29,754 nt of DNA from CAYNTC01 sp964432925 (GTDB taxonomy: Bacteria > Planctomycetota > Phycisphaerae > Sedimentisphaerales > Anaerobacaceae): NCBI GenBank assembly GCA_964432925.1, contig CAYSPM010000013.1, positions 1 to 29,754 of the forward strand. The letters run 5' to 3'. A program made the translations under genes and the position numbers. Below are positions 7,099-15,231 of the stretch, in pieces (position 1 is the stretch's first letter; every line of letters starts with the position of its first letter). The notes under the pieces were generated by a model. It was not told the DNA's origin, made no database searches, and saw only the letters and a list, made by a program, of their open reading frames with translations.

Positions 7099-7562
7099 CA
7101 TCTTTAGTGTAAAGCGTCGGAACAACAGAGAAAACTACCGCTCTGAATTTTAATTAGGAAATCATCCAAAAGATTATTGAAAATAGAGTTGATTTGCATT
7201 GACGGTTTCTACAGAACGACCTATAATAACTGCTGTATAAACTAAAAATAAGACTTTCTTAGCAGAAAGTTGCGACCTAAGCACTCCAAATCGGGGGAGG
7301 GCGATAGACGCCGTGAGCAAGGTTCGCCTAAGAGCCAAGTGAACGCCTGTAGCAAAAAAGTGTGGCATTAGACGCTAAACGAGCGCCGTAAAGCTGCCAG
7401 TGTAAATGAGCAAACGGATTGGTCATCGATCGCATGTGAAAAAGCTGCGCAGGTATAGGTTCGCTGTGAAACAATAAAAAGCAAGGACAGTTTCTGAAAG
7501 GAGGTGATTACCCAGAATAAAAGTCAGTAAGATAATATTTTTCAGAGGAAAGGAGACCGAAA
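7099..7562. other. Intergenic region / long leader upstream of a secreted-protein gene
   Basis: About 460 bp without a credible gene. It contains a perfect 7-bp hairpin ACTTTCT-TAGC-AGAAAGT near 7253-7270, several shorter G+C-rich inverted segments between 7270 and 7420, and two Shine-Dalgarno-like sequences: AAAGGAGGTGATT near 7498-7510 and AAAGGAG near 7550. No known riboswitch consensus is recognised. A structured leader RNA is possible but unproven. Confidence 0.35.
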
Positions 7563-8405
7563 ATGAAAAGGATTTCATTATTAGCCATCGCAACACTGAT
7601 AGCTGTCTCAACAGCGACTATAGGTTACAGTCAGCATCATGTCCCCGCGCGTTACCAAATTCGTTATAGCCCTTACGCCTTTGGCAAAGATCACTGTGGT
7701 CTTGTTCCGTATTATCTACGTTACTCTCCTTACGCATGTAGTGCGCACCATAACGGCTTGGTTCCCTATTGGGTTCGTTACTCTCCATACGCATTTAGTA
7801 ACAAACATTCCGGCCTGATTTCTGACTATGGATATGGGTGTTACTATTCGCCGAGTACATACTCTTCTTGTGCTTGTAACTGCCGTGCCGGTGATTGTAG
7901 TACCAACCATGTTTCACCCTCGTCCAGTCGCAACGGTTCAAACTCGTATGTCAATAAGAAGGAGCACTATAAGGTTAATAAGCCTGAGGCTTATAAACTT
8001 GCAGCGCGACGGCAAAAGATAGAGCAGTTGAAAAATTCCAGGAGAGAAATCAAAAAAATCCGACAAAAAGATAGAAAAGAAATAATCTGCAGGTATTTAG
8101 AAAACCAGAATCTTAACGACTACCAAATGGCCCGAGTGCTCAATATAGATAACAGAACAGTGGGCGTTGATTTTATATTAAGGGACAAGAATATAATCAT
8201 AAAGTACTGGAATCCCCAAGCAATAAAATCGCTTGCTCAGCAATCACAATACAAAAGAAGCTTCTACAATAGATATAGACAGAGATCAGAAGAATTTTGC
8301 GGGAGATACGAACAGGCAGGTGGAAAAGTCTATGAAATAGTATCTGATGATGAGGAAGAAATATTAGCTAAACTTCAGCTTTGTCCGGAACTCGACCAAG
8401 GATAG
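7563..8405 (+). CDS. Secreted protein with three 19-residue repeats, unknown function
   Basis: A 280-residue protein whose signal peptide is about residues 1-23 (ends TIGYSQ). It starts at ATG 7563 after an AAAGGAG site. Three tandem 19-residue repeats start at R34, R53 and R72, each RYSPYA followed by six variable residues including a His, then GLVPY or GLISD. Next come a Cys/Tyr-rich stretch (C93, C104, C106, C110) and a Ser/Asn-rich linker. A charged coiled-coil-like segment (about 140-180) leads to a compact C-terminal region with YLENQNLNDYQMARVLNIDN, VDFILRDKNIIIKYWNP and YEQAGGKVYEI. I do not recognise the C-terminal domain. His, Tyr and Cys in the repeats could bind metal, but that is speculation. 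Confidence 0.85.
   Translation: MKRISLLAIATLIAVSTATIGYSQHHVPARYQIRYSPYAFGKDHCGLVPYYLRYSPYACSAHHNGLVPYWVRYSPYAFSNKHSGLISDYGYGCYYSPSTYSSCACNCRAGDCSTNHVSPSSSRNGSNSYVNKKEHYKVNKPEAYKLAARRQKIEQLKNSRREIKKIRQKDRKEIICRYLENQNLNDYQMARVLNIDNRTVGVDFILRDKNIIIKYWNPQAIKSLAQQSQYKRSFYNRYRQRSEEFCGRYEQAGGKVYEIVSDDEEEILAKLQLCPELDQG
7662..7832 (+). repeat. Three tandem 57-bp in-gene repeats
   Basis: In-frame direct repeats at 7662-7718, 7719-7775 and 7776-7832, encoding the RYSPYA...GLVPY units. The copies are degenerate at DNA level but clearly related, so the duplication is not recent. Confidence 0.8.
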
Positions 8406-8435
8406 TAGTACCAATTGTGCTTGATATTTGCGCCT

Positions 8436-8612
8436 TTGTCATTTCGACCATAGCCCCCAAGGGGCGAAGTGGAGAAATCTATAAATGACTTAGCCATTAA
8501 AGGCTAAGCCTTTAAAAAGCAGACCTGTCCCGAGCCAAGCCGAGGGATTTCTCGACTCCGCTTCCCCTTCGACTTCGCTCAGGGCTAAAGGCTAAATCGC
8601 TCGAAATGACAA
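8436..8612. repeat. 177-bp palindromic intergenic repeat
   Basis: Ends in perfect 12-bp inverted repeats TTGTCATTTCGA (8436-8447) and TCGAAATGACAA (8601-8612). Inside are GTGGAGAAATCT against GGATTTCTCGAC, CTTAGCC against GGCTAAG, and the perfect arms TTAAAGGC/GCCTTTAA. Non-coding. It lies between two convergent genes and is related in design to 4553-4681. Confidence 0.7.
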
Positions 8613-8686
8613 GAATAAGCGCATTGATTATTCACGATCAGTATAAGTCCTATTTGACGAAAATCCTCCTCAAAAATGCTGCCAAA

Positions 8687-9193
8687 TCAACGGACAATCT
8701 CTTCGATTGCCCGCGCGACGACATAATCAGGCAATTTGATTAAGGCAGGTTCAACCTCATATGCGGTGATTACGCTACTATCCGGAAAGGCTCCAACCTT
8801 TTTGATTAACTCATCTGCCAGTTGGCCTAATCTTTTTTCCGTGACTGCAGGTTCAACCTTTGCATGTGCTGTCTCCAACAAGATTTTAAACTCCGCTCTG
8901 CTGTCGTACCAGTTCAACTGCAGTTCAAGCTCAGCTACTTCACGTGCTCTTACGCGTTCGAAAGTGTATTGAAACCCAATTGGGTTATAGGCCTCTATTC
9001 GCTCATCTATGAAGGCCAAGCACGTCTCTATATATGCCTCATACTTCTGATCATCGAAACCTTCAAATCCGCGTTTTGCGACTTCCTGAGTAAGCAGTCG
9101 TTCAATAAGTATAGCCAGGTGATTCCTTTCAGCCTCAAGCTGTTCATACAAGGCTTCGTAATACGCTTTTAGAAGTAGGCCGGTCTCATTCAT
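8687..9193 (-). CDS. Hypothetical helical protein
   Basis: A 168-residue protein read from ATG 9193. A TTG at 9307 would add 38 residues of unconvincing sequence, so I prefer the ATG even though its ribosome site is weak. The sequence is mostly predicted helix, acidic and without signal peptide, membrane segment or Cys motif: a first helical half with many Leu, Glu and Ala, the segment WYDSRAEFKILLETAHAKVE, and a C-terminal LPDYVVARAIEEIVR. I do not recognise a family. It converges on the 280-residue secreted-protein gene across the palindromic repeat. Confidence 0.6.
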   Translation of the reverse strand: MNETGLLLKAYYEALYEQLEAERNHLAILIERLLTQEVAKRGFEGFDDQKYEAYIETCLAFIDERIEAYNPIGFQYTFERVRAREVAELELQLNWYDSRAEFKILLETAHAKVEPAVTEKRLGQLADELIKKVGAFPDSSVITAYEVEPALIKLPDYVVARAIEEIVR

Positions 9194-9431
9194 TTTTCTG
9201 ATATTGGCTGTAGTATATAACTTGCGAATTAGAGTACTCGATTCTACCACAACAAGCAATCTGAGACCAGAAGTGCACTGATTAAATGCGAGCCTGAACA
9301 GATACAAACAAAATAACCCCGAATTTCGTTGGTCAGCTTGTTGACAAAGATTATGGCATTGGTCAAACTCTGGTAATAATTGAAAAATGTTGTTGTGGCT
9401 TAGGAATTAATAATTTTTTGGAGGATTAGCT

Positions 9432-9848
9432 ATGAGAGTAGATGCGTCTCGTGTTGATATTTGGGCAGCCAGTATCGAGGATAGACCAGGCGGCCTTGCA
9501 GAAAAACTAAAAGCACTTGCTGAAGCTGATGCAGATCTCGAGTTCATAAGCGCCCGCTGAGCACCGGAGAAACCTGGCAGCGGCGTTGTCTTTGTCGTGC
9601 CGATAAAAGGACCACGGCAAATAAGAGTTGCCGGAGAAGCAGGCTTCAGGAAGTCAGAATCGCTTCATGGTGTACGCGTCGCTACGGGCAACAAACCAGG
9701 CTTCGGTGCGGAACTAACCGAGCTACTCGCAGATGCGGGTATAAATCTTCGTGGACTTTCTGTTGCCTCTATCGGAAACCGCGCTGTGTTTCACCTTGCG
9801 TTTGACTCCAACGCCGATGCCAATAAGGCCATGCAAGTGCTCAAGTAA
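9432..9848 (+). pseudogene. ACT-domain protein interrupted by an in-frame TGA
   Basis: From ATG 9432 (strong GGAGG ribosome site at 9419-9423) the frame encodes a double-ACT regulatory protein of 138 codons. Codon 43, TGA at 9558-9560, stops it after LEFISAR. The reading resumes in the same frame with APEKPGSGVVFVVPIKG and a second ACT repeat (ADAGINLRGLSVASIG), ending TAA. My recollection of relatives is Arg at the stop position, so a single CGA to TGA change would explain it. ACT domains bind amino acids or other small ligands. The gene may be dead, or the parts may be made separately: a GTG at 9597 could restart translation. Selenocysteine is unlikely because no SECIS-like hairpin is evident and Arg is expected. 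Confidence 0.7.
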
Positions 9849-9967
9849 ACATGATAGATTCCTGTTATTCCGCCCAGAGTCTGTTCGTTCAAGCCATCTA
9901 TATACAATGGTTGCACACATAATCATTGTGCGCAGACGACCGCTGCGGATGGATAAGTCGCGCTAAA

Positions 9968-10471
9968 CTACTTATGGGGTGGAAAAATCCCGAGAATTGT
10001 ATCTGAAAGCTCCTGGATCGCCTGGCTCACCTGTGAAGACACGGCCTGGCCAAGTTGCGTCTGTACAGGTTGGATCCCAATGAAATACACATCAACTTCA
10101 ATTTCACGGCAGACCATATCAACAAACAAATGAGGCGAAAGCGAATGCGTCGATATGATAAAGGAAGTTAGCTGCTCAGGTCTAAACACTTCTATCGCAC
10201 CCGCCGAAGCTCCAAAATCTATGGCATCAACAACGAGCAGACTTTCGGGAGCCCTTCTGATTATGGCCTGGATATAGTTCTCGGGAGCAGTGCCCGCATC
10301 GATAATTTCAGCAGATACTCCGGCATCACGCAGCTTTTGACAAACGATAGGACCGGCTGCATCATCACCTTTGAGTAAATTGCCGATTCCAACGATTAGT
10401 GTCTTTGTGTTTCTTAGCTTGCCCCTAAGGGGCGAGCCGAGCAACTGCTCCAGTTGGTGGTTAGTGCCCAT
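9968..10471 (-). CDS. hycI: HycI-type [NiFe]-hydrogenase maturation protease
   Basis: A 167-residue cytoplasmic endopeptidase of peptidase family M52. It removes the C-terminal extension of the hydrogenase large subunit after nickel insertion. Motifs: LIVGIGNLLKGDDAAGP (25-41, with the metal-binding acid at D36/D37), LVVDAIDFG (79-87) and ISTHSLSPH (106-114, H109 the probable ligand). These match HycI rather than the uptake-hydrogenase proteases. It is the last gene of the hydrogenase operon, 10 bp after the ferredoxin gene. Its substrate is presumably the large subunit at 17102-18319, which has a 42-residue tail after its last Cys motif. Near 10427-10439 the gene contains a short palindrome, GCCCCTAAGGGGC, encoding part of the N-terminal GSPLRG. 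Confidence 0.93.
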   Translation of the reverse strand: MGTNHQLEQLLGSPLRGKLRNTKTLIVGIGNLLKGDDAAGPIVCQKLRDAGVSAEIIDAGTAPENYIQAIIRRAPESLLVVDAIDFGASAGAIEVFRPEQLTSFIISTHSLSPHLFVDMVCREIEVDVYFIGIQPVQTQLGQAVSSQVSQAIQELSDTILGIFPPHK

Positions 10472-10481
10472 AAAGAACTTC

Positions 10482-11087
10482 TCATAGCCGAATGTTCAGC
10501 TCACACTTGCATTTGGGACATAATATTCGCATAAAGTCGCTTGTTTGGACGCTCTCGACGTCCTGCTGCTTGGGGGCTTGTGCACCCTTGAGTAGCTCCC
10601 CACTTTTGGCGAGTAACAAGGAAGGATTCGTATAAGCCAGTGCGCCGAGCTTTTCATAGAGCCAGACAAGATGCTTTTTAGTGCCTATTACCTCACCGCA
10701 CTTTTCACACACCTGAAGTTCATATTCGTGAGTCTCGGTCATTGCCTCTCTGTCCAGACCGGCTAAATCCCACTCGTCTGAAAGTTTGATGCCGGTTTCA
10801 CTGGTGCAATTATCGCTGCAATTGCCGCAGAAGATGCAGGTGTCATAACGGAGAGTGATTTTCCTTACGGGCGGATTAGCATCGATAACGTCCTGCTGAG
10901 TCAGCGCCTCTGTCGGACAGACATTGACACAGGCACCGCAGCCGATACACGTATCAAGATCGAATTCGGGTTTGCCTCTGTACCTTTCCGGCACCACACA
11001 GGGCTCAGCAGGAAAACGAGAAGTGAAACGCGGCGAAAGAACCGCTGTTAGTGCTTCCTTTAATTCTCTCAACTTTGGCAAACGCAC
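10482..11087 (-). CDS. NuoI/MbhN-like two-cluster ferredoxin subunit
   Basis: A 201-residue electron-transfer subunit of the hydrogenase complex, on the cytoplasmic side. Two 4Fe-4S motifs are visible: C47-IG-C50-GA-C53-VNV-C57-P and C84-IF-C87-GN-C90-SDN-C94. The C-terminal half adds C127-EK-C130 and C190-PK-C193-K-C195, a possible zinc or extra iron-sulfur site not found in standard NuoI. The start is GTG 11087 with AGGAG six bases upstream. It should pass electrons from the diaphorase or HycB-like subunit to the NuoB-like small subunit. Its place after mrpG, near the end of the operon, resembles the position of mbhN after the Mrp-like and hydrogenase genes in archaeal Mbh operons. Confidence 0.9.
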   Translation of the reverse strand: MRLPKLRELKEALTAVLSPRFTSRFPAEPCVVPERYRGKPEFDLDTCIGCGACVNVCPTEALTQQDVIDANPPVRKITLRYDTCIFCGNCSDNCTSETGIKLSDEWDLAGLDREAMTETHEYELQVCEKCGEVIGTKKHLVWLYEKLGALAYTNPSLLLAKSGELLKGAQAPKQQDVESVQTSDFMRILCPKCKCELNIRL

Positions 11088-11154
11088 TTGAAACTCCTGT
11101 CCGACTCAAAAACCAGTCATGCGTTCACAGCTTATGTGAACGGACTACACTGAC

Positions 11155-11493
11155 CTATTCGTCTTTTTTATTGGCGTGATCTGCGTATTTATCGACGACA
11201 CTATTTTCCCATAGCTCGACTCCGGCAGCGTACGCACCTTTGGCAATCGCGTGCGCAGCCGTAGGCGAAGTTATCATTATGAACACGGCACAAATTACTG
11301 CTCTTGAGGCTATGGGGCCTAGGCCGCTAATCACTGCAACACCCACCAATAGCAAAATAGTTCCCAAAGTCACGCACTTCGTCGAGGCCTGCAGACGGTT
11401 GTAGACATCGGGAAAACGCACCAGGCCTATACAGCCGAATATATCAAACAGAATCCCGATTATTATCAGTATATATCCTATAATATCACTCAT
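11155..11493 (-). CDS. mrpG: Mrp antiporter subunit G (MrpG/MbhC-like)
   Basis: A 112-residue membrane protein with three predicted helices, starting at ATG 11493; the TTG just before it is not needed. The family signature IGLVRFPDVYNRLQASTK (about 22-39) is present, followed by LGTILLLVGVAV and a third helix with AVFIMITSPTAAHAIAKGAY. It overlaps the end of mrpF by 8 bp. MrpG is a small structural subunit of the Na+/H+ antiporter module also found in membrane-bound hydrogenases. A G-rich ribosome site (GGAGGG) lies inside mrpF. Confidence 0.95.
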   Translation of the reverse strand: MSDIIGYILIIIGILFDIFGCIGLVRFPDVYNRLQASTKCVTLGTILLLVGVAVISGLGPIASRAVICAVFIMITSPTAAHAIAKGAYAAGVELWENSVVDKYADHANKKDE

Positions 11494-11743
11494 CAAAACT
11501 TCGGCCCTCCAAAAACTTTGCCAACGCTATAGTCCCGATGAAGCTCAATAGTGCCCAAGCCATTGCAACGTTCAAATAAAAATCCTTTCCGGTCTCTAAA
11601 GACAAGATGGCACAGAAACCAACTATGACTATGCCGAGTATATCAATTGCCACGGTTCTATCCGGTGCGCTGGGGCCACGACCTATCCGGTACAAACACA
11701 TGAAGCAACACGCAAACAGGGCAAGATAGAATATCGTTATCAT
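11486..11743 (-). CDS. mrpF: Mrp antiporter subunit F (MrpF/MbhB-like)
   Basis: An 85-residue membrane subunit with three helices. The conserved RIGRGPSAPDRTVAIDIL (about 19-36) is the MrpF hallmark, including the Asp of PDR thought to matter for ion translocation. ATG 11743 follows AGAGGA. It overlaps mrpG and lies 32 bp after mrpE. Confidence 0.95.
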   Translation of the reverse strand: MITIFYLALFACCFMCLYRIGRGPSAPDRTVAIDILGIVIVGFCAILSLETGKDFYLNVAMAWALLSFIGTIALAKFLEGRSFDE

Positions 11744-11775
11744 TACGGTCCTCTTCTTATTTATAAGCCAATGGC

Positions 11776-12279
11776 TTATTCAAAAATCTTCTTTATGAAC
11801 CATTCAAACCGCCTGGCAATGAACTCCGTCGCCTGCTCGACGTCGTCGGATTTCACGTTGATCCAGTGAACATATAAAAAGCCGTCATCTGTCAAATCAA
11901 CCGTCAAAGTGCCTGGAGTAAGAGTGATAGAATTCGCCAGTGCGGTAATCCCGGAGTCGGTCTTCAAAGTCGTCTTTATTTTCACTATTCCGGGGTTGAT
12001 CGGCATTTTCGGATGTAAAGCGCGATAAACAACATCAAAATTGGCTTTGATCACATAATAAAAGAAAACCGGCAGATATACCAAGGCCCAGAACACTCGG
12101 ACTGGCGAAATGAATACGCGATGCTCTTTGGGCAATATTTCGTGGAACAAAATCGCTATGATAAAAGAAACAATCAAGCCTGCGACCACAACCTGAAGGT
12201 CAATCTTGCCATCAACAAATGGCCAGGTCACCACAAACCAGATAAAAAAAGCCAAAACAAAATATATCAGTCGCCTCAT
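11776..12279 (-). CDS. mrpE: Mrp antiporter subunit E (MrpE/MbhA-like)
   Basis: A 167-residue protein with membrane helices in its first half (FVLAFFIWFVVTWPF, VVVAGLIVSFIIAILF, VRVFWALVYLPVFFYYVIKANFDV) and a soluble C-terminal region. SITLTPGTLTVDL is the diagnostic MrpE segment. The ATG overlaps the mrpD stop by 4 bp (ATGA), so translation is probably coupled. Confidence 0.95.
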   Translation of the reverse strand: MRRLIYFVLAFFIWFVVTWPFVDGKIDLQVVVAGLIVSFIIAILFHEILPKEHRVFISPVRVFWALVYLPVFFYYVIKANFDVVYRALHPKMPINPGIVKIKTTLKTDSGITALANSITLTPGTLTVDLTDDGFLYVHWINVKSDDVEQATEFIARRFEWFIKKIFE

Positions 12280-13808
12280 ATCTTCACACCTTCTTTAGCC
12301 ATCTCGATAACGTTAGCTGAGTATGAAACACCATCGGTTAAAACTTTCACAGCAGGCTCAAGGATACTAGTCCTCAGGACAGGTACAAGTAAAAATCCCA
12401 TAAGCACACACAAACATGCCAGGAAAACCATCGCAACCGACATGGAGCCTTTGTGCTCTGATATTTGCTTCAGATTATCCGGCAACTCGCCCAAAAAGAC
12501 ATACCTCTGAACCTTCAGATACATAATCAATGTACACAGACTTACAAAGACAATTATTGCTGCGACCCAATAAAGGTGTGCCTGAACAGCAGCGATTACC
12601 AGAATCAACTTGCTCCAGAAGCCTGCAAAAGGCGGTATACCAGCTATAGAAGCAGATGCGACAGTACAAGCCGCCCGTGTTACAGGCAGTTTCTCTGCCA
12701 ACCCACCCATTTGCTTCATTTGCCTTGTGCCGGTTGACATCTCTACCGACCCGCTCGTTAAGAACAATAGCGACTTGTAAACGGAGTGGTTGACAAGATG
12801 AAACAGTCCGCCAAGAATCGCCAATGACGCCCAAGCGAGGTTAGCCCCTTTGGCAATTAAAGTCGCGCCAAGACCAAGCCCCAAAAGCACATAGCCTATC
12901 TGACTGATGCTCGAATAAGCCATAAGGCGTTTTATGTCCCACTGTCCAATCGCCAAAAATGCGCCTGCGATCATGCTCACGAGAGCCAGTGCAACTAACA
13001 ACCAGCCTATCTCAATCGAAACACCAAAGACATTGAAAATCACACGAGTTAGGGCATAAATACCCAGAGTTTTTATTAGGATACCCGAAAGCATAGCAGA
13101 AATTGGAGCAGGAGCAGACGGATGCGCATCGGGCAACCAGGCATGAAAAGGCACAAGAGCTGCCTTTAAGCCGAAGCCTGTAATAAACAAACCCAGTGCA
13201 AACGTAAGGCCAATATTTAGACCGGAGTCCTGAATTGCTTTGGAAATGTAGGCCATATTAAGCGTGCCCGTGTTGCCATAAACAAGAGCAATAGCAAAAA
13301 GGATAAATATCGAGCCGATGCTTCCCATGACCATATACTTAAATGACGCTTCGAGTTCTTCAGGGCCACAGCCAAATCCGACAAGAGCATAAGACGCGAG
13401 TGAGGCGATTTCCAAAAATACAAACAAATTAAAGATGTCCCCTGAAAGCACAACGCCATTCATACCTGCTACCATGAGCAAAAAGAGGCTCAGGTACTTA
13501 GCCTTGGCAGTATACTGCTCCATGTATTTGGCGCTAAAGAGCATCGCAGCAGCACTTACGACACTAATAGCCAAAAGCAACAATGAGCTCAGGCCATCCA
13601 TAACGAGATTGATGCCGAGCGGAATAGACCAGTTACCTACTTCATAAACTTCGGTGCGGCCGATGGAAGAGACGGCCATCGCGAGCAGTGAGAGGGTGAC
13701 CAAATTGGCTAAGAAGGTAGCAATGGCTTTTCCTTTCTTACCGAAGATAGGGAGCAAAAACGCTGCTATCAGAGGAACTGCAACAAAGGCAGGCAACGGT
13801 ATGCTCAT
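12276..13808 (-). CDS. mrpD: Proton-conducting antiporter subunit MrpD/MbhH-like (NuoN/M family)
   Basis: A 510-residue polytopic membrane protein of the proton_antipo_M family, about 14 helices. The key Glu lies in IFNLFVFLEIASLASYALVG and the key Lys in GFGLKAALVPFHAWLPDAHP, matching the ion-channel residues of NuoM/MrpD. The LVNHSVYKSLLFL segment is also typical. It is one of two large antiporter-like subunits in the operon. The 4-bp overlaps with mrpC upstream and mrpE downstream fix both ends. Confidence 0.95.
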   Translation of the reverse strand: MSIPLPAFVAVPLIAAFLLPIFGKKGKAIATFLANLVTLSLLAMAVSSIGRTEVYEVGNWSIPLGINLVMDGLSSLLLLAISVVSAAAMLFSAKYMEQYTAKAKYLSLFLLMVAGMNGVVLSGDIFNLFVFLEIASLASYALVGFGCGPEELEASFKYMVMGSIGSIFILFAIALVYGNTGTLNMAYISKAIQDSGLNIGLTFALGLFITGFGLKAALVPFHAWLPDAHPSAPAPISAMLSGILIKTLGIYALTRVIFNVFGVSIEIGWLLVALALVSMIAGAFLAIGQWDIKRLMAYSSISQIGYVLLGLGLGATLIAKGANLAWASLAILGGLFHLVNHSVYKSLLFLTSGSVEMSTGTRQMKQMGGLAEKLPVTRAACTVASASIAGIPPFAGFWSKLILVIAAVQAHLYWVAAIIVFVSLCTLIMYLKVQRYVFLGELPDNLKQISEHKGSMSVAMVFLACLCVLMGFLLVPVLRTSILEPAVKVLTDGVSYSANVIEMAKEGVKI

Positions 13809-14173
13809 CCTTTTAACCTCCTTATCTCGGTAATATCAAAGGTGCCATATCTGCTATAGGTTCGAATGCAGATAGAGATCATAAGGGCCAATGAGCCTAA
13901 GCTAATGACAATTGCCGTGAGCACCAGAGCCTGAGGCAGAGGGTCAACGACGTGACTGATAAAACTGGAGGCGATTTGCCCCGTTTGTGCGTCAAGATGA
14001 GTCCTGTCTAATATCGGTGCCTCCCCGCCGGCGCGAAAACCGAGCATGATAAGGAAAAGATTGACTGCATATTCCATAACCATGATGCCAATTACAATCT
14101 TAACCATGTTTTTTTTGACGACCGCACAATAAAGCCCGATCATAAAAAGCAGAAAACACAACGCGTAAGGCAT
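13805..14173 (-). CDS. mrpC: Mrp antiporter subunit C (MrpC/NuoK-like)
   Basis: A 122-residue, three-helix subunit related to NuoK. Helix 2 has MVKIVIGIMVMEYAVNLFLI with the conserved Glu, and helix 3 has VDPLPQALVLTAIVISLG, the standard MrpC signature. It lies 5 bp after mrpB and overlaps mrpD by 4 bp. Confidence 0.95.
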   Translation of the reverse strand: MPYALCFLLFMIGLYCAVVKKNMVKIVIGIMVMEYAVNLFLIMLGFRAGGEAPILDRTHLDAQTGQIASSFISHVVDPLPQALVLTAIVISLGSLALMISICIRTYSRYGTFDITEIRRLKG

Positions 14174-14178
14174 CAGTT

Positions 14179-14676
14179 CTACTCCTTTTTGTTGGCAGAA
14201 CTGTTAGACGCAGATTCCGCCTTGGCATCTTTATATCTTAAGTCTTTACAGCAGACAGAGAGCGCAAAAATAACCAGAAACAATGACGCGCCGACCTTCA
14301 GGCCTATAGCAATATTTGATAGTGGAATAGTCCCGGCACTTATAAGCTCGAGCGGCTGGCCTGGCAGATACTTTTGATACAGGAAATTGACGAAAAACAC
14401 TCCACCATATACCAAGCCCAACACTGCTATTAGTGCAAATAGAAATGCACCAATACAATCGAGCTTAGAGGCGAGTGATAATGGCAGATTCTGTTCAACA
14501 AATTTCCTGCCAAACGCCAGCATCAGCAGCACATAAGAGGATGCTAAAATCACGCCGCCAGCAAAACCGCCACCCGGTGTTAGATGACCGAAAAGAATAA
14601 TATAGATACCAAACACGAAAATGAGTATCTTTACCCAACTGGCGATAGTCTTTACTATGACCGTCATGCCTTCCAT
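14179..14676 (-). CDS. mrpB: MnhB/MrpB-domain subunit (MbhF-like)
   Basis: A 165-residue membrane subunit with four helices. LFGHLTPGGGFAGGVILAS (about 28-46) is the MnhB family motif. The C-terminal tail after the last helix is Ser/Ala/Lys-rich and looks cytoplasmic. The ATG shares one base with the stop of the MbhD-MbhE fusion (TAATG), indicating tight coupling. Confidence 0.94.
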   Translation of the reverse strand: MEGMTVIVKTIASWVKILIFVFGIYIILFGHLTPGGGFAGGVILASSYVLLMLAFGRKFVEQNLPLSLASKLDCIGAFLFALIAVLGLVYGGVFFVNFLYQKYLPGQPLELISAGTIPLSNIAIGLKVGASLFLVIFALSVCCKDLRYKDAKAESASNSSANKKE

Positions 14677-15224
14677 TAGTCGCTTTCCTCCAGTCGCTTT
14701 CTACTCTTGTATCGCAGTATGACCGTTGCTCCAATAATTGAGGTGAACAGCACAGTCGCCTCACCGAGTGTATCGTATGCACGGAAATCCAAAATGACAG
14801 AGGCAACAAGATTCGCCGCTCCGGTTTCCTCCAGCCCCTTTTCTATGTATGTTTGAGAAGCAGCACCGGGAGTCTGTGCAAAAATAGGTGTCCCAAACTC
14901 AGGCAATGTTTCGAAAACTCTCACGCCAGCAAGGAAGATGACAAAGACAACTACGACCGAAATAACCGTCCCAAAGAATTCTCTGTCACCAGTGATAAAG
15001 GTTAGGTCGCGAGAGATAGTGGCGCGAATCAACAGAATCAAACCCAAGACTTCCACCACAATCTGCGTTATTGCAATATCTGGCGCTCGCAAGAAAAGAA
15101 ACATCAAAGAACCCCCAAAGCCAATAGCGCCAACACATATTACGGAACTAAGTAGATTCTTAGTCTCCACAGCAATAATTGCTGCGATTATCATAAATAC
15201 CATTAAGATATAAAATTCAGTCAT
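14676..15224 (-). CDS. MbhD-MbhE fusion (MrpA C-terminal-like) membrane subunit
   Basis: A 182-residue protein from ATG 15224; a TTG 10 codons upstream lies inside the preceding gene's end and is rejected. The first half (ETKNLLSSVICVGAIGFGGS, LRAPDIAITQIVVEVLGLIL) is the MbhD/DUF4040 region. The second half (ASVILDFRAYDTLGEATVLF, IIGATVILRY) is the MbhE/MrpA C-terminal region. In Pyrococcus Mbh these are two genes, and in Mrp antiporters they are the tail of MrpA. Here they are fused to each other but separate from the large NuoL-like chain. VVEVLGL and RAYDTLGEATVLF contain acidic residues placed in the ion path of Mrp complexes. Confidence 0.92.
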   Translation of the reverse strand: MTEFYILMVFMIIAAIIAVETKNLLSSVICVGAIGFGGSLMFLFLRAPDIAITQIVVEVLGLILLIRATISRDLTFITGDREFFGTVISVVVVFVIFLAGVRVFETLPEFGTPIFAQTPGAASQTYIEKGLEETGAANLVASVILDFRAYDTLGEATVLFTSIIGATVILRYKSRKRLEESD

Positions 15225-15231
15225 GCTGGTC

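Noticed and set aside
7498..7540. Leader peptide after the first Shine-Dalgarno-like sequence
   Set aside because: The only frame starts within the ribosome site itself (GTG at about 7503) and is eight codons long; spacing is impossible for initiation.
9558..9560. TGA as selenocysteine or a reassigned codon
   Set aside because: Arg is expected there, no SECIS-like hairpin follows, and other genes in the window (csp, large subunit, NuoC-like) end normally in TGA.
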